Assembly: GCF_019279795.1 (NCBI RefSeq)
Contig: NC_056740.1
Span: 225,115,111 to 225,179,110, forward strand
Source of the DNA: Protopterus annectens
Lineage: Eukaryota > Chordata > Ceratodontiformes > Protopteridae
Direction: 5' to 3'
DNA length: 64,000 bases
The notes under the pieces were generated by a model. It was not told the DNA's origin. It worked only from the letters and a program-made list of their open reading frames with translations, and made no database searches. Within the stretch, counting starts at the first letter, position 1; every line of letters begins with the position of its first letter. Positions 56,045 through 64,000 of this stretch are shown here, in pieces. The position numbers and the translations under genes were made by a program.

Positions 56045-56560
56045 GTTTTATAAGCCTAGCCAGAATGTGTTTTATTTCGCCACCCATTTTAAATTTATTT
56101 TGCGGATGAGTAAAGAGGCGATGACCTCTCCCCCTGATCTAGATGTCCCTTCATGATTAGGTGGGCTACTGGCACCAGTTGTCTGTTTCTATGAGGGTCC
56201 ATCTAGTGACATAGGGGTTTATATTTAAGCTGGGTGAGCTTATCTATAATGCCAGAAGGGTATTGTATCCGAAGGCTTTTGCAGGGTCCAGGTAGGCCGA
56301 ACTGGGTAGGATCCAGTGTTTGTAGGTCCAATACATGATGATCCTTTCCATAGCTTTGCAGACCAAGCTAGTCAGGCTTATGGGGGCTTATAGTTTCCAG
56401 GGATGCTGGCACCACCCACTGTTGCTGTACGCCACTCTTTGGGCACATATCCAGCTGGCCTTAGACAATTTTATGTGTGCCGTAGTTTTTTAATACTGAT
56501 CAGTGATGCCTTCCCTTTTGGGATTTTGCTTATCATTTAGTAGCTTCCTCCTTCTATTGT
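56045..56560 (-). pseudogene. CR1/L2-like LINE fragment (family A)
   Basis: The minus strand contains, in broken frames, PISLTSLVCKAMERII (RT motif 1 block, near 56.35 kb) and PAKAFGYNTLL (motif A, usually KAFDxV, near 56.27 kb). Nearer 56.05 kb is the 3' end sequence CTGGCTAGGCTTATAAAACC, which is also the 3' end of the copy at 58376. RT motifs B and C are missing between them, so an internal deletion of several hundred bases has occurred. Confidence 0.65.
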
Positions 56561-57948
56561 ATAGTTTTTTTTATGGTGGGGTTCCACCAGACAGGGGGCC
56601 TGCCTTTGGGAGATTGGTCTTGGTTTTTTGAGTTTATAAATTCTAGGAACCTTTTTTGGGCTAGGGGTTGAGCTAGCTAGAGTAATGCTCCCAGTCTATG
56701 TTTGGTGTAGTCCCAATCTAACATGGATAGCATTACTCTTAGTTTCTTATCCCTTGTGATACCTATGGAGGTGGGTTTGTCTTTTGAGCCTTGCCTAAAA
56801 AAGGCACTATGTTAAAAGTATATTCTGAAACTCCTATAAAAGCTTTTTTCATAACAAGTTATTTTCATGGACTGACCATTTCTAAAAGTCCTCAAACTGG
56901 GAACTTGGTGATCTACAGCCAAATTAAAACAGAGAGTGGGCATTAGCATATCCGGATGCAGTAAGGAAGGTCTTTTCCTTCAAAACAAAAACTTCAGATC
57001 CTTTGACACTATTTTCAAGGTATCTAAAGGACTGGTAATAGACCTTCAGACACTGCATCTTTAGATATAATTTTTATGCACCTATACTTTTTGACCATTT
57101 GTCTTCACCAGAGAGTTTACTGACACATTCTTTCCCCAAGAAGTGAGAGTCCTAGAACCCATTTGTTCCCTTATGAGCAAGGAGTAAGCGTGTTGGGTAT
57201 GTCATGCAATCATCTGCATGGGTGATCAAGGTTTTATCTATATGACTCTGTGTCCCACATGCATACCTATAGATATCCAAGAGGTAGACATGCAGTAGGT
57301 AATGAGGTGTGTCAGCCAATTTTATGAGCAATGAAACTTTCTGTGGTCTCACCCCCCCCCCCTTGAGATAGCTACCTCCTTGTGATCTCAGGTCTGCTAC
57401 AGGTATTCCTCGGTGAGGTCTGTGCTCTTGACATACACAAATATTTCATACCCTTAGAGAGGTGAGCAGGCTTACCCTCACCATATTTTCTCCCCTTTAC
57501 CAATTCCTCCAATGTCTGGGACACTAATCACTCATGAGTCGACTATAGTCATAGAAAGGGGTTTATCCCAATTACATCATAAAAGTGACTAATAGCTAGT
57601 TTTAGTGCATATCTATTAACCTTTCTCTAACATCATTGATGACCTCAAGCAGAAAGTTTCTGACATTAACTAAACCTCGGTTAGCCTTTCACATTCTTCA
57701 ATTTAAAGCTCTTAAGACCCCCTGGAGCTGACTGTCTGCCAGTGAGATTCATTAAAAAACTCCCCCCTTCAAGCACTAGACCTACTGTGGGAAGCACATG
57801 ACAATACCTCCCTTCTTTGGAGGCTGTCTCTTTTTACCAAGTATTTCCACCAGTGTGATCAACTGTGGGTGGACTTGTTTGATGATGGTTGGATGTACAT
57901 GTGGAGAGAATGTCTGGAAGTTTGTTGGTGTTTGAATGTGTAGATTTG

Positions 57949-57951
<3 letters not shown>
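56561..57951. other. Spacer, nothing firmly recognised
   Basis: Nearly 1.4 kb of mixed DNA. A C run of 12 lies at 57350-57361. Frames are short. The 101-codon minus-strand frame at 57782-58087 is driven in part by the (GT)n tract. Confidence 0.4.

Positions 57952-57991
<40 letters not shown>
57952..57991. repeat. (GT)n microsatellite
   Basis: A GT run of about 40 bp, read as HTHTHT on the minus strand. Confidence 0.96.
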
Positions 57992-57992
<1 letters not shown>

Positions 57993-58249
57993 AGGAATGT
58001 GCCTTTGCTAATGTCATGCATGTGCATCAAGGAAAACACTACCAACATCAGATCTGACAGTGCTAGTGTTACAAAAGTGCAATTCACAGATATGCTAATG
58101 AGTCAGTAATAAAATCTTTCTCATTGCAGCTATAGGTGTCTTTGAATCATAACTAGAACTACCTGCAACAATTGCTTGTGCCCCAAAATCTTCCATTTAG
58201 CCTTCTCTTTTAATTTCTACATTGGTTGAACATGGGGATTTTATTTTTT

Positions 58250-58375
58250 GCTTGATTTCCTTCAAGACTGAGAGCAGGCTATATTCCCCATTACTACTCT
58301 AGAGAGAAAGGTGGCCTGAATATTCCAACTCTAGTTTTACATCATCAAGCCTATGTTATTATGATTGCCATCCTG
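58250..58375 (+). pseudogene. L1-like LINE, C-terminal ORF2 snippet
   Basis: Reads HYYSREKGGLNIPTLVLHHQ followed by AYVIMIAILS, the conserved block KGGLGLPxLxxYYxAxxLxxI found late in L1-type ORF2. It is cut off sharply by the 3' tail of the minus-strand LINE at 58376. Confidence 0.6.
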
Positions 58376-59306
58376 TCATAGGTTCATAGGTTCATAGGTT
58401 CATACTAGGCTATCTGCCCTAGGGCATTTATAAGCCTAGCCAGAGTGTGTGTGGCTTTCACCACCCCTTAGGATGAGAATACTATACCCATTAGTTTGCT
58501 GTGCCTCTGTCCAGCAGTGATACAGAGATGATTCCCGGGGTAAACCCATCCACTCGTCAAGATTTCTCTTGAACAGAGTCAGTGAGGGGCTCTGCCTCAC
58601 ATGGACTGGGATTCTGTTCCATAGTGTAGGGAGTCTCTGGGTGATGAATCTGTCCCTATATATATCCGTGTTGAGGTTTAAGTCTCTTGCTCTCGTGGCT
58701 CTGGTGGATTTGGATTTTTGAGGTGGAGCATGTCCATTAATTCGGGTTGGACATGGCCTTGTATGTCAGGCACAGATCACCTCTGAGCAGGCCGACTGAA
58801 TAGAGCTGGAGTTTCTTCAGTCGGGCATCGTATGACATATGTTTGAGCCTTTATCCTTTTGGTGAGGAACTTTTGGGGTCTTTCCAACTGCTGCAGGTGT
58901 CAGGTAAGGTACATTCGAATTCAATCATTGGTCTGATAAGTGAAGAGTACAGGGGTACAATGACCTCTCCTGATCTGGATGTGAATCCCTTCATGATCAG
59001 GTGGGCAATGTAGAAGGTCTTCCTAACCACTTTGGCAATGTGAGTGTCAAAAGAGAGGTTACTGTCAACTTGGGTCCCCAGGTCCCTGATAACTTCTTCC
59101 GTGTTTAATGGATTACCACCTATGTGGTAATTAGGGGTTACCTTGTTTTTCCCAAAAGGTATGACTATACATTTTTTGGCATTTAGCTTAAGGCCATGGC
59201 TCTGGCACCAGTTATCCATTTCTATGTGACCTTTCTGGAGGATGTCTGTGTCTGATGGAGTGTCAATTATGGTGCCCAGTTTGCAGTCATCTGCAAATTT
59301 TGTCAG
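58376..59306 (-). pseudogene. CR1/L2-like LINE (family A), RT end and 3' tail
   Basis: On the minus strand from 59306: LTKFADDCKLGT (motif C, FADD intact), then the frame 59219-58851 with MDNWCQSHGLKLNAKKCIVI, NPLNTEEVIRDLGTQVDSNL, SFDTHIAKVVRKTF and VPLYSSLIRPMIE, then shifted frames with KLQLYSVGLLRGDLCLTYKA. It ends with CTGGCTAGGCTTATAAATGC, GGGCAGATAGCCTAGTATGA and a tail of three ACCTATGA-type 8-mers. The 3' end is complete and the 5' side is cut at the MITE. RT would copy element RNA from its 3' end, and the SINE at 22.6 kb shares that end. Confidence 0.88.
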
Positions 59307-59580
59307 CTCTCTCTCTCTTATAGGTTAAATAAATGGTATTAGTACACTGAGAGTGTTTAGTATAAGCCTAAGGCCATGGCCCAGAAATGGCAGATGACAG
59401 CTGGCCCTCTCTGATTATTGGTGCAAGCCTAGGCATTGATTCTTGAGTTAAAAGTCCACTCTGCACCAGTGGAGTGACCGGCGCTTCCTATACACCCCAT
59501 TTCTGGGCCATGGCCTTAGGCTTATACTAAACACTCTCAGTGTACTAATACCATTTATTTAACCTATAAGAGAGAGAGAG
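59307..59580. mobile_element. 274 bp MITE with 84 bp near-perfect inverted arms
   Basis: Left arm 59307-59390 and right arm 59497-59580 are complementary almost base for base (CTCTCTTATAGGTTAAATAA and complement at the ends, GGCCATGGCCCAGAAATGG inside). The 106 bp spacer has no coding. It lies exactly at the 5' cut of the minus-strand LINE. The ends run into CT/GA dinucleotides, so the precise terminus and the target duplication are uncertain. Confidence 0.9.
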
Positions 59581-59599
59581 AAAGAGTAGTACACTCCAC

Positions 59600-60620
59600 C
59601 TACGACACTTGACCTTGGTATTTTTCTTGTTTCATTTAGATGGTTTGTCAAAACTTGCAGCTCATTTAGACCACTTTTAGTGAATGCTTGGTATCACAAT
59701 GGGTTCAAGTTCTGTTATTAGTTTAACAAAGGAAAACTTTTGTCATTATGTGATGTTCAAATCCTTAATTGAATTGAGAGTGAATAGCACTTCCATCATG
59801 AATAGTTTTCCCATTATTTTGCAGTTAAGATAAAGACCAAGGAAAGGTCCCTAGTATTCATCCTGATCCTGCTTCAGCTTATCTACAAATTCTCCTCTGA
59901 AGCTCTTGAACATGATACATTGATTTCTCATGTTCGTAATATTCTCTGTAAAGCCAGTATGCTATTAAGTGAGAAGTTCAGTCCATGTATTGGGAAGAAG
60001 TATGTAAAGATCTCACTGATTAGGCACAGGAACGGATACTCATGATTGCATTGCCACCCTGCGTATCACCTATATGGTGGTTCTTCAATTGGAAAAGCAT
60101 TCATAATTTTTCTTAATGCCAAAATAGTTATCCAAAATGTAGTTCCTAGTTATATGTTGGAGATGCAGGAACCAACATTTAGGCACTTGGTCTCTTGTCC
60201 TTTAGGCTTGGCATTCCCGAAATCAGTATAGAGCCATTATAGATGATGGTTGCCAGACATTATTATGGAATAATTACAACTTCACTAGGGTCATTTAGCC
60301 TTTAACTTGTCTAGTTTTTCCCATTTATCAAGTGTCGACATTATTACATTTCAGACTGCTGTTATGGCAACAAAGAAGGCACTTTCCCTTTGATGTAAGC
60401 TTGTACTTTATCTGCCATAGGTTAGTGATTGCTGGGAAATTATGGATAAAATATATCATGTAAAATGAAAGCTGCTGCTAGATGTCATAGGGAATATAAA
60501 CAGAGTATAAGACATGGACTTTGAAATCTGTTTGGTTCGTACTCCCCACATGGTAAATGAAGGAGTCCTACATATATTCTGTCTGTTACAGCAATCGATT
60601 GAACATACTAACTACATTTT
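59600..60620 (+). pseudogene. L1-like LINE RT/C-terminal remnant
   Basis: Frames are heavily broken. Recognisable pieces are SLVFILILLQLIYKFSSEAL near 59.85 kb (position of the GCPLSPLLFxLxxEPLA block) and GLAFPKSQYRAIIDDGCQTL-like coding near 60.2 kb (usual GGLxLPNxxxYYxAxxL). This gives the orientation (plus) and the L1-like assignment, but a single residue-level alignment is not possible by eye. Confidence 0.4.
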
Positions 60621-61118
60621 TCCCATTCTCTGATCTCCCAAACTAACATACTGCATTTTGTTTTTACAGTCACCTGGGTAATTCAGAATCTTTTTGTTTG
60701 AGACTACTAACTAGTCACTGTCTTCCTCCTGGATCCTCACTGCCATCATATTTAATTTATTCATGCATTCTGCCAGCTCCATAATACTTAGCTTTATAAG
60801 CAAGTACACAATGTGAAAATCCTTCTTTGATTTCTTATTAATAAGGATGGTCCTTAGTTCCCATCACCAGTCCTTGCAGAGCAGAGGTTTTTTTTTCTAT
60901 AGCCCTTATAATGTCATTTTTAATTACTGAGGACTTCTCTTTGGCCTTTGTAGGATTATTATGAATGTCATTCATTTCTGGACCAAGACTGAATTCATTC
61001 ATGTAGGATTTCTTTTGTGAAAACCTTAATTTATATATGCTTTGGTTGACATTTGCATTTGTCAACATCCAAAACACGCACCACAATGCATTGAAAATAT
61101 GAATGTTGACCCACTGAG
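60621..61118. other. Spacer, nothing recognised
   Basis: About 500 bp of AT-rich DNA with a 94-codon minus-strand frame (60838-61122). It has no family resemblance that I see. Confidence 0.4.
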
Positions 61119-61330
61119 ACACAATCTTGGCACATGCAAAATGGAAAAAAAAAACATTAAAAAAAACATAATTTTTTGCAGGGGGTAGCCCTCCTGCATC
61201 ATCTGCAAATTAAATGCACTAACTCTGAGATCGCAAAAAATTGGGGAAAGGAAATACTTCCAAAAACTGAGACTTGTGAGATCTTGCACACTTTTTGGCC
61301 ATCTATTTAGTTGATCAGAAGCTGTTGACT
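61119..61330. mobile_element. Fragment related to the MITE at 24.8-25.2 kb
   Basis: Shares A-rich CATTAAAAAAAACATAAT, GCAGGGGGTAGCCCTCCTGC, ACTCTGAGATCGCA and GGGGAAAGG with 24900-25060 in the same order. Its ends are not defined, so it is a decayed or partial copy. Confidence 0.5.
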
Positions 61331-61849
61331 GGAGAATCTGCAAATGAAGACACACCTGCAAACAGGAAGAAACAGATTCATTATTTCTTTGCCAGATTTA
61401 CATTAAGGAAAGCTGCTATTTAAGGGAAATGACAGAATAGAAGTGAATGTAACAGTAACATTTTTGGGGGACTTCATCTCTTCATACCACAAGAGTGGGA
61501 GCTTCATGCTTATTTGGAGGTTCAAAGGACCCTACTAAGCTTATGGCTAAAGAGACTATTAGGAAGATCAGCCATATCACCTAGTAATGGTTGATGATGA
61601 GTAGTGCTCCCTGTTAAGTATATTATCTCCATATATCCAAAGTAAAAATAGTGATCACCCATCTAGTCAGACAGCTGGACAGATTTTTAAGGTTGTGATG
61701 GAGGTACTTGATTTGTAAGGAGTGCCTATTCTAGAAATGCAGAAATGTGGAATAAGTTAAGTTAGATATCTGTTGCACTAGCTGGTATTGTTAAGGTGGT
61801 ATAACAAATTTAGATATCTAGAGCAGGTGTTTTTTATCATTGGTTCTAT
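61331..61849. other. Spacer, nothing recognised
   Basis: About 500 bp without repeats or coding similarity that I can support. Confidence 0.4.
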
Positions 61850-62926
61850 TTAGGAACTGAATTTCAAAGAATTTGAGGTCATTCATAGCACAGAAGGCTA
61901 AATATAGATCACCTCTAGGAAATCTATATGAGAATGAGTAGAGGGGCAGGGCTTTTAGTCTATCAGATTAGCTAAGCATGCTAATACCTGAGATAGTTTT
62001 GCTATGGAAACATTGAGTTTTCTTGGGTTAATTTAGCTGCTTTGTAATGTTCACACCAAAGGAGGCACTATATTCAATGATGGGCCTATTAAGAGAAGAA
62101 TAAAGTGGGTCTATAACTTCTTTAGAACTTAAAGATATACTACAAAGAATACACTGGGCAAAGTAGAGGGAATTTCTAACCATGACAGAGATGTGGGGAT
62201 CAAAAGAGAGTTTATTACCAACAGAAATTCTCTGATGACTGAGTCAAATTTAAATGGATTATCTATATGGAACTTTGTGGCAATGATGGCTTTACCAGAA
62301 GTGACTATATTGTGTTTATTAGAGTTGAAGGTAAACTAGTTCTTCATGCACCAAGCATTTGGTTGGCCCGTCTTTGCTTAAAAAATGAGTATCAAGCTTT
62401 TTTAGCTATAGTCCCATGACATTAGCTTTCACATCAGAATATGTCAAAAAGAGAGCATTCAACACAGGGATGGTCATTTTTTTCTAATTAAAGCAAATAG
62501 CCCAGAAATTAACAATATGGTTAATACCAGATTTACATATGAACTAATGTTGACTATGGTGAGTTTGTCAATAATTCAAGAATACGAAATAATGTTGAAG
62601 GCAATGGCAAGGTAAAAAGCAGGAGGAATAGAGAGCATGCACTTTATCCATGGCCTCAGTAAGCCTTTTGAAGACTTTAACCAGACTGATGAGACATGAT
62701 CACCTTTTGCAAATCTGAACTGATGTGAATACAGGGATACAGCATCACTCATATCTTTGTTTATTAGTTCAGCTTTAATATATTCAAAAATTTTAAAAAT
62801 AACACTAGTGAAACTGATAGATCTGTAACTCTGAAGGTCCGCAGAGGGATCACCGTTATGCAAGGACGCCAAAGCTATCCTGTATGTTGTATGATATATA
62901 TATAGTGTGCAGATAGTGTAGGGCAC
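61850..62926 (-). pseudogene. CR1/L2-like LINE, RT fragment
   Basis: The minus-strand frame 62926-62576 shows LASLHNGDPSADLQSYRSIS then FTSVIFKIFEYIKAELI (RT motif 1, usual LHKKGDxxxxxNYRPISLTS) and SHQFRFAKGDHVSS (usual QxGFxxGxS). Lower down, in other frames, come NKHNIVTSGKAII, then VIREFLLVINSLL (usual VIRDLGVxVxxxLxF) and IGPSLNIVPPLV (usual RPxLEYxxxxW). Motifs A-C between 62.35 and 62.57 kb are missing or beyond recognition. The 3' end fades near 61850. Confidence 0.72.
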
Positions 62927-63270
62927 TGCTGCAGTACGATTCCTGTATGCGTTTCACGAGAAGCATACAGTGTTGCATGTATGTGAATAACAGTATGCTT
63001 ACATTTGTCACATTGTACACTGAGCTGTTAGCTGCTATCAGTATACTTTTAATTACTTTCCTTGATTCTCAAATGAAGCTTGCTACATATTTTAGCACTA
63101 TGCATAGGCTTGAAAGCTATAATTTGTTGCAGTCTAAGACTGAAGGGTTGCATTGAAACAGTGGTCATTTACGGCATTTTTATGAATGATCACTCCTCAG
63201 AGTGAAAATATATAATTAAGGGGGTGGGAAGCAAATCCTCCACATATGAGTGAAAGAAAGTTTGACCCTT
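62927..63270. other. Spacer, nothing recognised
   Basis: About 340 bp between opposite-strand LINE fragments. A 69-codon frame at 62947-63156 lacks any known motif. Confidence 0.4.
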
Positions 63271-63274
63271 AACA

Positions 63275-63800
63275 AAAGAATGTTTGCTTTTATTAGTGCA
63301 CTTAACTGTTAGTAGGACACCTGTTCAAGTCATTGCCAGCTACAGGACCCCCTCCATGAATCAGGACACTCACTCTGCCTCTTTGGATCTACTTGAGTCT
63401 ATTAAGATACATCCAAACACCATGGTTTTGGGTGACATTAACTACCCATCCATTGACTGGGTTAATTACTCATGCTCAAACTCACTTGCCCAAAGGTTCT
63501 TCGACTTCATTAACTCCAATGCCTTGGACCAGCTGGTTGATGCCCCCACAAGGGGTGCAACATCCTGGATCTGGTGCTTACCAATATTGGGGACCAATGT
63601 AGCACCCTCACTGTGAGGTATTCCCTTGTCAAATCTGACCACAAATCAGTCTCATTTGAAGTAACTATCACACCTGACCTCCCCCAGCTGCAACTAAACT
63701 AAAAATACTTCCCCAAAGCAGATTACAACCTCTTACAGGATGATATAAATAGCTTTGATATGCCAGTTACATCTGGTGGACTTCTTCAAGACAGTCACCA
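63275..63800 (+). pseudogene. CR1/L2-like LINE endonuclease fragment
   Basis: The frame 63284-63616 reads VHLTVSRTPVQVIASYRTPS (usual VIYRPP), HPNTMVLGDINYPSIDW (GDxN catalytic motif) and RFFDFINSNALDQLVDAPTR. After a shift it continues LVKSDHKSVSFEVTI (SDH catalytic motif, 63.63 kb). The core endonuclease motifs are present. The N-terminal part is missing and RT is outside or lost. Confidence 0.8.
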
Positions 63801-63940
63801 AGGCTAATAACTAAAAATATTCCCAGGTGAAACAGACTGCTCAAGAGCCACAAACTAATGGTGAAACGTTTCTTTAAGCAAATACAAATCACTTTTTTGT
63901 CAGTGAGACTTCTTCAGAATACAACAGACCCACTGAATCA
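63801..63940. other. Spacer with a weak hammerhead-like remnant
   Basis: On the minus strand CTGAAGAAGTCTCACTGAC and AAAA resemble a decayed hammerhead core. One core base is altered and no flanking stems are visible, so it is listed only as a spacer. Confidence 0.3.
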
Positions 63941-63942
63941 GT

Positions 63943-63944
63943 TC

Positions 63945-63998
<54 letters not shown>
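63943..63998. repeat. (CT)n(TA)n compound microsatellite at the window end
   Basis: About 20 bp of CT repeats pass directly into about 34 bp of TA repeats, and the window ends within or just after it. Confidence 0.96.

Positions 63999-64000
<2 letters not shown>

Noticed and set aside
63855..63920. A third hammerhead ribozyme
   Set aside because: The core base is altered (CTGAAGA), GAAA is AAAA and no stem can be confirmed, so similarity may be chance.

Overview
This window looks like gene-poor, repeat-dense DNA from an animal nucleus, most likely a vertebrate with a large genome. Several retroelement lineages lie nested in one another: RTE-like, CR1/L2-like and L1-like LINEs, Ty3/Gypsy remnants and a solo LTR. 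With them are tRNA-derived SINEs, a two-gene Harbinger-type DNA transposon, fold-back MITEs, a large satellite and many microsatellites. The SINE at 53714-54070 has the tRNA head, body and TGGATGG-type tail that I associate with fish and other aquatic vertebrates. A fish-grade or lungfish/amphibian-grade genome is therefore my best guess, but the species is not proven. I found no convincing host protein-coding exon, no genuine tRNA or rRNA gene and no CRISPR. Every coding region I can identify belongs to a mobile element, and nearly all are broken.

Layout. 1-16860 is an AT-rich satellite of about 330-350 bp monomers, each with its own (GA)n block. It is interrupted by a solo LTR (9718-11180, itself carrying a SINE) and by a 5'-truncated RTE-like LINE (12217-15030). 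17268-18082 is a TAG-rich minisatellite. 18840-24260 holds LINE and Gypsy wreckage with two inverted-repeat insertions and a SINE. 24795-27357 holds a MITE, a (TA)n tract, a 679 bp near-perfect palindrome with hammerhead-like cores, and the first of two 560 bp fold-back elements with telomere-like internal repeats. 27.6-32.6 kb is poorly assigned, with a second, cleaner hammerhead-like motif at 30347-30390. 32640-36165 is a nearly complete but dead CR1/L2-like LINE. 36740-37329 is a run of hairpins.

40.4-52.7 kb reads best as one large decayed Harbinger-type element. It has a DDE transposase on the plus strand (41683-42825) and a Myb/SANT-like protein on the minus strand in two exons (51341-50977 and 48782-48300), joined by GT-AG sites that keep the frame. 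Repeat clusters and candidate terminal repeats lie near both ends. Inside it are tRNA-like tandem units, (GT)n tracts and the second fold-back copy. 52.7-64 kb returns to LINE fragments in both orientations, a SINE with an exact target duplication, a 274 bp MITE with 84 bp arms, and a terminal (CT)n(TA)n tract.

How the parts relate. The tRNA-derived SINE at 22.6 kb and 10.2 kb shares its 3' end with the minus-strand LINE at 58.4-59.3 kb, which suggests a SINE-LINE pair. In the Harbinger element the transposase and the Myb-like protein would have acted together. Target duplications give a relative order of insertions in several places: satellite, then LTR, then SINE; and LINE, then hAT-like MITE.
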